Below are positions 33,225 through 42,846 of a stretch of DNA of 64,000 nt, piece by piece. The stretch covers positions 15,388 through 79,387 of the forward strand of contig JBEEOW010000019.1 of NCBI GenBank assembly GCA_041191405.1, written 5' to 3'. A program made the translations under genes and the position numbers. Positions within the stretch are counted from its first letter, which is position 1; each line of letters begins with the position of its first letter. This stretch comes from JBEEOW01 sp041191405 (GTDB taxonomy: Bacteria; Bacteroidota; Bacteroidia; Cytophagales; UBA9547). The notes under the pieces were generated by a model, which saw nothing but the letters and a program-made list of their open reading frames with translations, was not told the DNA's origin and did not search any database.

Positions 33225-34643
33225 ATGGCTATGGAAGTTAACGAGCAAACACCACGTCTTAAAGCGTTACAAATCAACCTGAATCCTTTAACCTACGGTA
33301 CCTTTGCAGAAATTGGTGCTGGTCAGGAAGTTGCAGCATTATTTTTTAAAGCTGGTGCAGCTTCGGGTACTATTGCAAAAACCATGTCGGCGTATGATAT
33401 GACTTTTTCTGATGCCATTTATGGTAAAGAAGAATCAGGCAGATATGTGTGTGAAAGCAGGTTAAATAAAATGCTTAACAAGGAATACTCTTTGTTATTG
33501 GAACGTTTGAAAGGTGTTCGTCCTGCCGATACTTTATTTTTCTCTTTTGCAAACACTGTAGTTTGCTTAAACTTCAATAAAACAAACCAAGGACATGGTT
33601 GGCTAGGAGTGAGATTTCAGTTAGAACCTGATTCTGAACCAAATGAGTTGATTGTACATGTTAGAATGTTAGATTTAGATTCGGCATTGCAACAACAAGC
33701 AATTGGTATTTTGGGCGTAAATATGGTATATAGCTGTTTTTATTTTCATGATAATCCTGAAAAAATGATGACTTCATTGATGGATAATCTTGGAAATGAT
33801 AGGGTTGAAATTGATATTTTTAAATTATCAGGTCCAAATTTTACGCATGTTGATAATAGGTTAATGGCGTTGAAATTGGTAAAAAATGGCTTAACAAATG
33901 CAGCTTTATTTGGACCAAATGGAAACGTACTTCAACCTTCAGAAGCATTTTACAAGAAAAATATTTTAGTAACTCGTGGACGATTCCGCCCATTAACTAA
34001 AGTAAATTTAGATATGTTTCAGAAATCATTTGAACAATTTTCAAATGATAAAGCAGTACATGGAGCACCAATTATTGAACTTGCTGAATTAACTTTAGCT
34101 AATCTTCGTACTGATTCTCAGGAAATTGATGAAAAAGACTTTTTAGATAGAGCAGATTTACTGTGTAGTACAGGTAAAAATGTGTTGATTTCAAATTACC
34201 ATGAATATTACAGATTGGTTACTTATCTTTCTCAAAACACAAAACTGAAAATTGGAATCGTTATTGGCGTGCCAAGTTTATCTGATTTGTTTAATGAAAA
34301 ATATTATTTCAACCTAAAAGGAGGAATTTTAGAATCGTTTGCACAGCTATTTAGTAGAAATGTAAAACTTTATATTTATCCAACATTAAACACTGAGGAT
34401 AAATCAATTATGACAGGTAAAAGTTATAAACTGCCTGCTACTCAAATTGATTTATTTGAATATTTATGGGTGAATGACAAAATTGAAGATGTTGCCAATG
34501 CTGATTTAACCAACCTTGGTGTTTATTCAGACGATGTACTGAAAATGATGCAAGGTCATGTTCCAAATTGGGAACGTTTTGTACCTTCGTATGTTTCAGA
34601 AGCCATCAAAGAAAAGCATTTGTTTGGGTATTATGTGAGTTGA
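33225..34643 (+). CDS. Conserved protein of unknown function (GTFAEIGAGQE family)
   Basis: 472 aa, soluble. The N-terminus LNPLTYGTFAEIGAGQEVAALFFKAGAASGTIAKTMSAYD is the hallmark of a conserved family found in Bacteroidota and other phyla. Database entries sometimes call it nicotinate-mononucleotide adenylyltransferase, but I see neither the HxGH nor the ISSTxxR motif of that enzyme, so I do not use the name. Other conserved blocks are AIYGKEESGRYVCESRL, NQGHGWLGVRFQ, VNMVYSCFY and LVTRGRFRPLTKVN. It is usually a single conserved gene. A TATTTTTG -7 box is at 33188-33195. A start at the second ATG (33231) is equally possible. Confidence 0.7.
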   Translation: MAMEVNEQTPRLKALQINLNPLTYGTFAEIGAGQEVAALFFKAGAASGTIAKTMSAYDMTFSDAIYGKEESGRYVCESRLNKMLNKEYSLLLERLKGVRPADTLFFSFANTVVCLNFNKTNQGHGWLGVRFQLEPDSEPNELIVHVRMLDLDSALQQQAIGILGVNMVYSCFYFHDNPEKMMTSLMDNLGNDRVEIDIFKLSGPNFTHVDNRLMALKLVKNGLTNAALFGPNGNVLQPSEAFYKKNILVTRGRFRPLTKVNLDMFQKSFEQFSNDKAVHGAPIIELAELTLANLRTDSQEIDEKDFLDRADLLCSTGKNVLISNYHEYYRLVTYLSQNTKLKIGIVIGVPSLSDLFNEKYYFNLKGGILESFAQLFSRNVKLYIYPTLNTEDKSIMTGKSYKLPATQIDLFEYLWVNDKIEDVANADLTNLGVYSDDVLKMMQGHVPNWERFVPSYVSEAIKEKHLFGYYVS

Positions 34644-34703
34644 GTTTAATTTAATTGTTAAAAGACTATTTTAATTTAGAAATTCATTTAAAAAAGTTTA
34701 ATA

Positions 34704-35477
34704 ATGATTACACTTGATGAATTAGTTATTCAAAATATAGAAGGAAAAAATGTTTTTATTAAACGAATTTCTGATTTGACCAGTAGTTCTCCTCAAATTG
34801 ATTTACTAAATATTTGGTTTTGTCATGAATCAATTGCTGTAAAAAATATAAGAGATATGAATTTTGATTTGGCAAAAAATCACTTTTATAATTGTGGTCT
34901 AATAGATGTGCTTCGTTGTGAAAAATTTAATGATATTTTTCTGGAATATGCTTTAGTTAATACTTGTTGTGCAATTTTAAGTGATAATGAACGCTTAATT
35001 GAAAGATTTGCATCACTAAGTTATAAACCTTGGGGTAAAATGAAGGGTATGGAAGAAAATGTTATTTTGGGTAAAATGCCAATTTGGAGTAATACAATTC
35101 AGCATTTTATGATTAATAACAAACAAGGAATAGAAAGAAATTTAAATATTTTAGAGACTAAAACTATACCAAAGCTCAAAAAAAATGAACAATTATTGTT
35201 GCATGATTTTGAGTTTTTTAAGGCATTGTATAATAAAGATAAAAATAAAGTTGAGGAGATATTAGATATACTTACAAGTTCCAAAATACATAAAAAAAGA
35301 ACTTTCAACGAAATATTAGGGCAATATGTATCATTTCCTGCATTAGGTTATGCTAAATTAGCATGGAGACATGGTATTGAAGTGAAATTGTCAAGTTCTT
35401 TAATACCAAAAGAATTACTACCAATCAAACCTCTAACCGAATATAAATCTGCTTATGATTTTTTACCAACTTTGTAA
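34704..35477 (+). CDS. Immunity-49-like hypothetical protein
   Basis: 257 aa, soluble, helical, no signal peptide. The C-terminal pattern FPALGYAKLAWRHGIEVKLSSSLIPKELLPIKPL (about 211-244, conserved elements ALG.AKLA, G.EV, S.L.P.ELLP) and the internal helical pairs resemble the Imm49 family of toxin-immunity proteins. No toxin or secretion gene is adjacent, so it would be an orphan immunity gene. It starts 60 bases after the conserved gene before it and ends 115 bases before dprA. The Imm49 link is from recalled pattern and needs a profile search. Confidence 0.5.
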   Translation: MITLDELVIQNIEGKNVFIKRISDLTSSSPQIDLLNIWFCHESIAVKNIRDMNFDLAKNHFYNCGLIDVLRCEKFNDIFLEYALVNTCCAILSDNERLIERFASLSYKPWGKMKGMEENVILGKMPIWSNTIQHFMINNKQGIERNLNILETKTIPKLKKNEQLLLHDFEFFKALYNKDKNKVEEILDILTSSKIHKKRTFNEILGQYVSFPALGYAKLAWRHGIEVKLSSSLIPKELLPIKPLTEYKSAYDFLPTL

Positions 35478-35592
35478 AGTTGATGATTTATTTTTAAAAA
35501 TCAATTTTACCTCAATTCACTTTTAAATCTCCCATTTATTAAATATGTTTGAACTTTATATTAATTAATACTCACTAATTTTTAATAACACA

Positions 35593-36699
35593 ATGTTATA
35601 CGAAATTGCACTTTGTAATTTGCCAGGCGTAGGCGATAAAATGGGAAAACATCTTATCAGTTATCTTGGTGGAGCTGAGCAAGTTTTTAAAGCTAATAAA
35701 AAACGATTACTTTCTGTAAATGGTATAGGTAATGTATTAGCTGATAATATTTTAAATAATACGCAAAGTGCTTTAATTACTGCCGAAGAAACCATCAAAA
35801 AGTGCGAAAAAGAAAACATAAAAACACTTTTTTATACACAAGCTGAATACCCAAAAAGGTTAAATGAAATTGCTGATGCACCTATTTTATTGTATCAAAA
35901 AGGCAATGCTGATTTAAATGCACAGCGTACAGTTGCCATAGTTGGCACTCGCAATGCTAGTAATTATGGAAAAGAAGTAACAGCTAAAATTGTGTCTGAA
36001 CTAGTTCCTTATAATGTAAATGTAATCAGTGGTTTAGCTTACGGTATTGATATTGAAGCACATAAAGCTTGCATAAAATTGGGCTTGCCAACGGTAGGAG
36101 TGTTAGGTTGTGGAATTGATATTGTTTATCCGAGTCAGCATAAATCAGTTGCCAAGGAAATGGAAAAGCAAGGTGCTCTTGTAAGTGAATATGGCATGGG
36201 AGTGAAGCCCGATGCACCTCGTTTTCCGCAAAGAAATAGAATAATAGTTGGTTTGGCCGATGCTGTTATTGTGGTTGAAACGGCAGACAAAGGTGGTACA
36301 TTAATTACTGCCGAAATTGCTTTTTCATACAACAAAGAAGTGTATGCCGTTCCTGGAAATATTGATAGTAAATATTCAGAAGGTTGTAATAATTTGTTGG
36401 TAAATCAAAAGGCAAATGTTTTACTATCCGCAAATCAGATTATTAAAGATTTTAATTGGGATAAATCTGAAAGTAATTCTGATTCAAAAGCAATTTCTGA
36501 AATAATTGATTTTTCAGCTTTAAGCGATGATGAACAAAAAGTAGTACAACTTTTAAGTACTGTAACTGATATTCAGATTGATGAACTAAGTTGGAAAACT
36601 CAAATTTCCATTTCAACTATTGCCTCCATGTTATTAGGGTTAGAATTTGCAGGAATTGTAAAAATGATGCCTGGTAAAAAAGTTAAATTGGTAAAATAA
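35593..36699 (+). CDS. dprA: DNA-processing protein DprA
   Basis: Single-strand DNA-binding RecA loader for natural transformation, 368 aa. N-terminal helix-hairpin-helix/SAM-like part (1-85: LPGVGDKMGKHLISYL, SVNGIGNVLADNIL). The Rossmann-like DprA core (about 90-290) has VAIVGTRNASNYGKEVT, VISGLAYGIDIEAHKACI, GVLGCGIDIVYP, SEYGMGVKPDAPRFPQRNRIIVGLADAVIVVE and GGTLITAE. The C-terminal winged helix (about 305-368: LSDDEQKVVQLLS ... IASMLLGLEFAGIV) is complete. A TATGTTTG -7 box lies at 35544-35551. It suggests the organism can take up DNA. Confidence 0.95.
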   Translation: MLYEIALCNLPGVGDKMGKHLISYLGGAEQVFKANKKRLLSVNGIGNVLADNILNNTQSALITAEETIKKCEKENIKTLFYTQAEYPKRLNEIADAPILLYQKGNADLNAQRTVAIVGTRNASNYGKEVTAKIVSELVPYNVNVISGLAYGIDIEAHKACIKLGLPTVGVLGCGIDIVYPSQHKSVAKEMEKQGALVSEYGMGVKPDAPRFPQRNRIIVGLADAVIVVETADKGGTLITAEIAFSYNKEVYAVPGNIDSKYSEGCNNLLVNQKANVLLSANQIIKDFNWDKSESNSDSKAISEIIDFSALSDDEQKVVQLLSTVTDIQIDELSWKTQISISTIASMLLGLEFAGIVKMMPGKKVKLVK

Positions 36700-36804
36700 A
36701 TTACAATAAAATCTTAACTTTATCCTAATTTTGGCGTAAAAGCAATACTTTTGACTTTTTCAGTTTGTAATATTGGTAATCATTTATTAAAAGTATAGAG
36801 TACA

Positions 36805-38643
36805 ATGAGTGAATTTGCAAAACAAGATAATATGTACAATGATTCGTTACTTGTAGAAGTTGCGTGGGAGGTTTGTAATCAAGTAGGTGGTATTTATACA
36901 GTTATACGTTCCAAAGTACCTGCAATGATTGAAAAGTGGGGCGAAAATTATTGTCTTGTTGGGCCATACACACATTCAAAACAACCAGCGGAGTTTGAAC
37001 CAGCCGTTGATTACAGCAACCCTGTAGGGCAAGCTGTGTTACGTATGCGTAGCATGGGAATTGAAGTTCATTACGGACATTGGCTTGTTACTGGTAAACC
37101 ACAGGTAGTTCTAATAAATTTTTATTCTATCTATTACAAATTAGGAGAAGTTAAGTTTTTTCTTTGGGAAAATCACCAAATATCACATACAGGTTATGAT
37201 GGTTTGTTAGACCAAGTAATTGGTTTTGGGCATGTTGTAGCTGAATTTTTCAAAATTTTAGCATCTCCTGAAATTGGAAGTAAACCAATTTTAGCACACT
37301 TTCATGAGTGGATGGCAGGTTTGGCAATTCCTGATTTAAGAAAAGACAACGTTAATCTGAAAATAGTATTTACCACCCACGCTACCATGTTAGGTAGGTA
37401 TTTGGCAATGAACGATTCCCATTTTTATGAGCACCTTGCCTTTATGGATTGGGAAAAAGAAGCTCGTTATTTTAATATTGAACCTCAAGTTCGTATTGAA
37501 AGAGCTTGTGCACATGGAGCACATGTATTTACCACAGTATCAGAGGTTACAGCAAGAGAATGTTTAGTACTTTTAGGTAGAAATCCTGATTATATTTTAC
37601 CAAATGGTTTAAATATTACTCGATTTGTGGCTATGCACGAATTTCAAGTAATGCACAAAGAATACAAGGATAAAATTAACCGTTTTGTAATGGGGCATTT
37701 CTTCCAAAGTTATTCATTTGATTTGGATAAAACCTTGTATTTTTTCACTTCGGGACGAATGGAATATCGCAACAAAGGTTTCGATTTAACAATTGAAGCA
37801 CTTGCTCGATTAAACCATAAAATGCACTGCGAAAATATTGATATGAATGTAGTTATGTTTTTCATAACCAAACAACCATATCATTCTATAAATCCGCAAA
37901 CCTTACAATCAAGAGCTATGCTCGATGAGGTAAAAGCAGCGTGTGAGGCAATTCAGAAACAAATAGGAGATAAATTGTTTTATGCGGCAGCAACTTCGCC
38001 AGACCAATCGCTACCTGATTTGAACTCATTTGTAGATGATTATTGGAGATTACGTTTAAGAAGAACATTACACTCATGGAAAACTGGAGATTTACCATCA
38101 GTTGTAACGCATAATTTAGTTCACGATAACGACGAAATTTTAAACTTTTTACGTGTTACCAATTTGGTAAATAACCAACATGATAAAGTGAAAGTAATTT
38201 ATCATCCTGATTTTGTATCACCATCTAATCCACTTTTTGGTATGGAATACGGTCAGTTTGTTAGAGGTTGTCACTTAGGAGTGTTTCCAAGTTATTATGA
38301 ACCATGGGGTTATACGCCATTAGAATCAATTGCAAGTGGAGTGCCTGCAGTAACAAGTGATTTGAGTGGATTTGGAGATTATGTGTTAAATACCATTCCT
38401 GATTACGAAGATAAAGGAATTTATGTAGTTACTCGTAAAGACAAAACTTTTGAAGAAGCTGCCGAAGAGTTAGCAAATACAATGTTAAACTTTGTGAAAC
38501 TAACTCGAAAAGAGAGGATTCAGCAAAGAAACAGAGTAGAAAGCTCATCAGATTATTTTGATTGGAGTGTACTCGCCGATTATTACGATAAAGCACACGA
38601 AGCCGCAGTGTACGGCAATTGTTTCAGAAATAGAATGAATTAA
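36805..38643 (+). CDS. Glycogen synthase, GT3 family
   Basis: 612-aa glycosyltransferase of the eukaryote-like glycogen(starch) synthase family GT3, not the usual bacterial GT5 GlgA. Recognised from LLVEVAWEVCNQVGGIYTVIRSK (the K..GG nucleotide-sugar loop), HFHEWMAGLAIPDLR, TTHATMLGRYLA, PNGLNITRF, FTSGRMEYRNKGFDLTIEAL and the donor-site GVFPSYYEPWGYTPLESIASGVPAVTSDLSGFG. It adds glucose to glycogen; GT3 enzymes use UDP-glucose in eukaryotes, and the donor here is not shown by sequence. GT3 members are common in Bacteroidota. The gene stands alone and ends in a strong terminator. Confidence 0.9.
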   Translation: MSEFAKQDNMYNDSLLVEVAWEVCNQVGGIYTVIRSKVPAMIEKWGENYCLVGPYTHSKQPAEFEPAVDYSNPVGQAVLRMRSMGIEVHYGHWLVTGKPQVVLINFYSIYYKLGEVKFFLWENHQISHTGYDGLLDQVIGFGHVVAEFFKILASPEIGSKPILAHFHEWMAGLAIPDLRKDNVNLKIVFTTHATMLGRYLAMNDSHFYEHLAFMDWEKEARYFNIEPQVRIERACAHGAHVFTTVSEVTARECLVLLGRNPDYILPNGLNITRFVAMHEFQVMHKEYKDKINRFVMGHFFQSYSFDLDKTLYFFTSGRMEYRNKGFDLTIEALARLNHKMHCENIDMNVVMFFITKQPYHSINPQTLQSRAMLDEVKAACEAIQKQIGDKLFYAAATSPDQSLPDLNSFVDDYWRLRLRRTLHSWKTGDLPSVVTHNLVHDNDEILNFLRVTNLVNNQHDKVKVIYHPDFVSPSNPLFGMEYGQFVRGCHLGVFPSYYEPWGYTPLESIASGVPAVTSDLSGFGDYVLNTIPDYEDKGIYVVTRKDKTFEEAAEELANTMLNFVKLTRKERIQQRNRVESSSDYFDWSVLADYYDKAHEAAVYGNCFRNRMN

Positions 38644-38647
38644 ATCT

Positions 38648-38676
38648 AAAGCCTCGAAGAAATTCGGGGCTTTTTT
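38648..38676 (+). terminator. Strong intrinsic terminator after glycogen synthase
   Basis: An 11-bp stem (38648-38658 / 38663-38673, one G-T pair) closes a GAAA tetraloop and runs into TTTTTT at 38671-38676. Confidence 0.9.
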
Positions 38677-38710
38677 GGGTATAAAATATCAACAAAGCTT
38701 AATTGTTTAA

Positions 38711-41392
38711 ATGGAATTAACTGATATATTAGAAAAAAGTAAAACTTTTGAAGTTGATAAAGCACTTATTGAAGAAATTGAGGATAAAAGAAAATATTTT
38801 TTAGAGAAATTTCCTTTATCATCTATTAAAAATATTACAATTGAAGATTTTGTATATAATAAAGATGGTAATAGTTTTTGTAAATTATTGGATTCTAATC
38901 AATTGTTTTTTGATATTGATGAAGGTAAAAATGTTACGAAATTTGGATTTTTTGTAAAAGATGAAAAGTTCTATACTTGGGAAGGTGGGAAAAATAAAGA
39001 GTTAAAATCTAAGGAAGAGATTGAGTTAAATTTCAATAAATTTAAAGAAGCTTTAATTGATTTTATAGAATTAGTTTCAAAGGATGATTTTAATGGAATA
39101 TCTAAATTAGAAGTTCCAATTTTTAAAAATGTTCTTCTAAAAATATTGTGTTTATATTTTCCTGATAAGTTTTTGTATGTTGCTGATAATCATATTTTAT
39201 TAGCTGTATTGAATTTTTTTGATGGTAATAAATCTCAAGCTAAACGTGGTACAAATATTATTGAAAATAACTTTGAAGTAAATAAAATAATAAATTCAAT
39301 TAATGAATTTAAGGATTGGGATAAAATCAAATTAAGTGAATTTTTAAAAGTTAATTTTGCCAAAACAGAATCTAATTATTGGGTTTTTCAAGGTAATCTT
39401 AATTTTTTTGATGTTGCTAAAGCTATAAAAGATAATGCTTTAGATACTTGGAGTGTAAAAGCTCATAAAGACAAGATTAAAAATGGCGACAAGTTTATAC
39501 TTTGGATAACAGGTAAAGACCAAGGCTGTTACGGTTTAGGTGAAATTATTTCAGATGTTTACGAAGGCGAAGATGATGAAAATCAAATTCAATATTATAT
39601 TCAAGATAAGTCAAATACAATTGGAACTAGGGTTAGAATTAAATTAACTCATGATTTTTCCGAAAAACCTATTTCTAAAACTGAAATAGACCAAATAGCA
39701 CAATTAAAATCATTAAAAGTAGGAAGTCAGGGTACAAATTTTACGGCTACAAAAGAAGAATTTAATGCTTTATTAAAACTAAGAGAAAATTCTTTTAATG
39801 TATTATTATCCAAATTTGAAAAAGACAAACTAGATGTTTTTTTTACATTCCTTAAAAGTATCATTTCAAAATATGACATTCAAAAAGGAGATGAAAGAGT
39901 AGTTTTTAGTGTGGTTGACAATCAATTGAATTTTACAATTGGACAAAGATATTGTTTGAATTTAAGAAAAGTAAATTCGATTACTCAATTCAGAGTTATT
40001 TCTACTTCAGCAATTTCGGATAATACAGTGAATTTCGAGGGTAATCCAATTGCTGTTTTAAATGATTTAGAGAATCTAAATTTATCACAAATTCAATTAG
40101 ATAAAGTTTATCAAGCAATTGAAAATGAATTAAATAAGACTAAAAAATCAGGTTTTTTAAAAAACAACAATACTGATTTTGAAAAATATGTATTTGGAAT
40201 GGAAAATAAAAATGAAATTAAAGTGAATCAAACTCCAATAAACCATCCATTAAACACCATACTTTACGGTCCTCCAGGAACAGGAAAAACACATTTAACT
40301 TTGTTGAGAGCATCCGAAATTGTTGAAAATAGAAAAATTGAAACCTATTCAGAAGCTCAACAGATTTTTAATACACATCTTGGTGACCGTATTGAATTTA
40401 TTACGTTTCATCAAAACTATAGCTATGAAGATTTTATTCAAGGGGTAAGACCTGATGTATTAAATGAAGGTAATTTGAGTTTTGAAAAAAGAGATGGCAT
40501 TTTTAAGCAGATAGCTGATAGAGCTTTAAAGAATCTCTTGGAAAGTGAAAAGCCAGGTAGTATTAAAAAAGATTTTGATGTAGTATTCAATGAATTAATA
40601 AAGCCTTTAAGTTTAGGTGAAGTTGATGAAATTGAAATTCCAATGAAAAAAGCTTCATTTTTTATTAATTCAATAACAACGAAATCCATCGAATTTAGAA
40701 AAAATGAAGGTGATTCAAAACATACATTGAGTATAGAATCATTAAGGAAAATGTATTTAAATGGTTCAAATGAGCTTATTGTTGGAGGTTTACAACCATA
40801 TTATTCTCCTCTTTTGAATATACTTCTTGAAAAAGGAAAGGCAAATGGAGGTTTTGATAGAGTCAAAAAACAAAACTATGTAATCATCATTGACGAAATC
40901 AACAGAGCAAATATTTCTAGAGTTTTTGGGGAGTTAATTACCTTAATCGAAGAAGATAAACGTTCGCATGGAAAAACTCCTTTGCGTTGTAAACTACCCT
41001 CGGGTGATGATTTTATAGTACCATCCAATTTATACATACTTGGTGCAATGAATACCGCTGATAAATCTATTTCGCTGTTAGACATAGCCTTACGAAGACG
41101 TTTTGAGTTTGAAGCCATGTATCCATTGTATGAAATTAATGGTGTGGAAATTAATTCAGCGAGTATTTTAAGAAATATAAACGCAAGTATAAAAGCTAGA
41201 AAAGGTCCTGATTTTCAAATTGGTCATGCTTATTTTATGGGTGATAATTTTGATTTGATAGCTACCATGAATAAAAAAGTAATTCCTCTTTTACTTGAGT
41301 ATTTCATGAACGACGAGAAAGAAGTGAAAGAGATTTTACAAAAAGCAGGTTTTACTGTTGATGCTGAAAATTGGCCTTTAAAAGTTAGCTAA
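38711..41392 (+). CDS. mcrB: McrB-type restriction NTPase with EVE domain
   Basis: Motor and recognition subunit of a type IV (modified-DNA-dependent) restriction system, 893 aa. Residues 1-220 are a helical Lys-rich domain I cannot name. About 222-360 is an EVE domain (YWVFQGNLNFFDVAKAI, DTWSVKAHKDKIKNGDKFILWITG), the fold that reads modified bases. About 515-880 is the McrB AAA+ domain: Walker A GPPGTGKT (520-527), Walker B IIIDEIN with D728/E729, the McrB signature MNTADKS (780-786) and the arginine motif ALRRRFEF. The McrC gene follows after 1 base. Cutting would need GTP or ATP turnover plus McrC. No frameshift is seen and the system looks intact. Confidence 0.92.
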   Translation: MELTDILEKSKTFEVDKALIEEIEDKRKYFLEKFPLSSIKNITIEDFVYNKDGNSFCKLLDSNQLFFDIDEGKNVTKFGFFVKDEKFYTWEGGKNKELKSKEEIELNFNKFKEALIDFIELVSKDDFNGISKLEVPIFKNVLLKILCLYFPDKFLYVADNHILLAVLNFFDGNKSQAKRGTNIIENNFEVNKIINSINEFKDWDKIKLSEFLKVNFAKTESNYWVFQGNLNFFDVAKAIKDNALDTWSVKAHKDKIKNGDKFILWITGKDQGCYGLGEIISDVYEGEDDENQIQYYIQDKSNTIGTRVRIKLTHDFSEKPISKTEIDQIAQLKSLKVGSQGTNFTATKEEFNALLKLRENSFNVLLSKFEKDKLDVFFTFLKSIISKYDIQKGDERVVFSVVDNQLNFTIGQRYCLNLRKVNSITQFRVISTSAISDNTVNFEGNPIAVLNDLENLNLSQIQLDKVYQAIENELNKTKKSGFLKNNNTDFEKYVFGMENKNEIKVNQTPINHPLNTILYGPPGTGKTHLTLLRASEIVENRKIETYSEAQQIFNTHLGDRIEFITFHQNYSYEDFIQGVRPDVLNEGNLSFEKRDGIFKQIADRALKNLLESEKPGSIKKDFDVVFNELIKPLSLGEVDEIEIPMKKASFFINSITTKSIEFRKNEGDSKHTLSIESLRKMYLNGSNELIVGGLQPYYSPLLNILLEKGKANGGFDRVKKQNYVIIIDEINRANISRVFGELITLIEEDKRSHGKTPLRCKLPSGDDFIVPSNLYILGAMNTADKSISLLDIALRRRFEFEAMYPLYEINGVEINSASILRNINASIKARKGPDFQIGHAYFMGDNFDLIATMNKKVIPLLLEYFMNDEKEVKEILQKAGFTVDAENWPLKVS

Positions 41393-41393
41393 T

Positions 41394-42764
41394 ATGAAGC
41401 CAATTAATCTGTTTGAATATCAAAATAAAGCAATTTTTGAGGAGAATTTCCATGAATTAGAAGAGTTCTTAGATGATATTTGGTCGAAAAGAGAAAAGGT
41501 TTCCTATTACAACGAACAAGAAGAAATTGATAAAATTGAATCCCAACGATTTATTCAGTTTCTACATAAATCCAATGAATTAAAATCAAACAAATATGTT
41601 GGAGTTATTCATTTTGAAGGACAAACCATCAATTTATTGCCCAAAATATTTTACGAAAAAGGTAAAGAAATTAATGAATTTCAAGTTCAATGTATTCATA
41701 ATCATGTACTTTGGTGGCTGAGTTATTGCCGAAAGTTAAAGTTCCCCAATTATCAAACTTCATTATCTTCCAATAAAGGTGATTTTTTAGAAGTATTAAT
41801 CTATTTGTTTTCAAAATACACAAAAGAGCTTTTAGCCAATGCTGTATTTCAACAATACGAAGAAATTGATAATGAGCATAGTAATATAAAAGGCAGACTG
41901 AATACAAACGCTTATATCAATGAAAATTTAGCTAAAGGTCGCTGGCATAAGGTAAACTGTACATATGATTCTTTTGTGATTGATAATAAATTTAATCGCA
42001 TTGTAAAACAGGTTTGTAAGTTGTTGGTCAACGTTACCAAAGATGATCAAAACAAGAAGAATTTAAGAGAAATCTTATTCATTTTGGATGAGGTTTCAGA
42101 TGTTCATTATTCAGCAAATGATTGTGTGAATATTCAATTTAACCCTATGTTTAAAAGTTTTGAAACAGTAAGAGATTATTGTTTTCTGTTTTTAAATAAT
42201 TGTATTTCATTGAATTATAACAATAATCTAAAACTCTTTGCATTTCTTTTACCAATGGAATATGTTTTTGAAGATTTTATTTTTGGCTTTATCGACAAAG
42301 AAATAGCAGAAGTAAAAGCCATAGCACAATCTGTTTCAAAATCTTTAGCCGAAAACGGTACTTATCAGCTAAAGCCCGATTTATTCTTAAAAATAGGGGA
42401 TAAGAATATCATTGCAGATACTAAATACAAGATTGTGTATTCTGACGAAAAAGACCCGAAAAATGGAATTTCACAAACCGATTTATATCAAATGTTAGCC
42501 TATGCAGTAAGGTTCAACATTGCGGATATTCTACTTTTTTATCCTGATACAATTACTCATTATCAGAGCAATAAGTCGAGTATTACCATTTTGGATGAAT
42601 TGGCAAACAAAACACCAATTACCATAAAATCATATCAATTACCTATTATCAATAAAGCTATATTTGAAAATGAAAATATTGAGAATATGAGTTTACAAGT
42701 ACTTTTTGAAGATGTGAAAGAAAATTTAGTTGTAAAACTGAAGGAGATATTGATTCTACAGTAA
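41394..42764 (+). CDS. mcrC: McrC-type restriction endonuclease subunit
   Basis: Nuclease partner of McrB, 456 aa. The N-terminal half is the McrC beta-rich stalk that stimulates the motor (INLFEYQNKAIFEENFHELEEF, GVIHFEGQTINLLPKIFY). The middle has EEIDNEHSNIKGRLNTNAYINENLAKG, typical of PF10117. The C-terminal PD-(D/E)xK nuclease shows D329 (LKPDLFLKIGDK) and D342-T-K344 (IIADTKYKIV), with a following Q/Y helix (ISQTDLYQMLAYAVRF). All catalytic residues are present. It begins 1 base after the mcrB stop, so it is cotranscribed and probably coupled. Together they should cut foreign DNA with particular base modifications; the modification read is unknown. Confidence 0.93.
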   Translation: MKPINLFEYQNKAIFEENFHELEEFLDDIWSKREKVSYYNEQEEIDKIESQRFIQFLHKSNELKSNKYVGVIHFEGQTINLLPKIFYEKGKEINEFQVQCIHNHVLWWLSYCRKLKFPNYQTSLSSNKGDFLEVLIYLFSKYTKELLANAVFQQYEEIDNEHSNIKGRLNTNAYINENLAKGRWHKVNCTYDSFVIDNKFNRIVKQVCKLLVNVTKDDQNKKNLREILFILDEVSDVHYSANDCVNIQFNPMFKSFETVRDYCFLFLNNCISLNYNNNLKLFAFLLPMEYVFEDFIFGFIDKEIAEVKAIAQSVSKSLAENGTYQLKPDLFLKIGDKNIIADTKYKIVYSDEKDPKNGISQTDLYQMLAYAVRFNIADILLFYPDTITHYQSNKSSITILDELANKTPITIKSYQLPIINKAIFENENIENMSLQVLFEDVKENLVVKLKEILILQ

Positions 42765-42846
42765 AATAAAAACTATAACCTAACAAATATCATTCACACA
42801 ATTGTAACATATTGATTATATTTGCAAAAACTTAGTTTATTTTACG

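Noticed and set aside
34217..34244. GGTTACTT inside the conserved gene at 33225
   Set aside because: It lacks the leading A and the GGTA box at +15 (CAAAA instead), and lies within a coding region.
33225..34643. Nicotinate-mononucleotide adenylyltransferase name for this protein
   Set aside because: The HxGH and ISSTxxR motifs of that enzyme family are not present.
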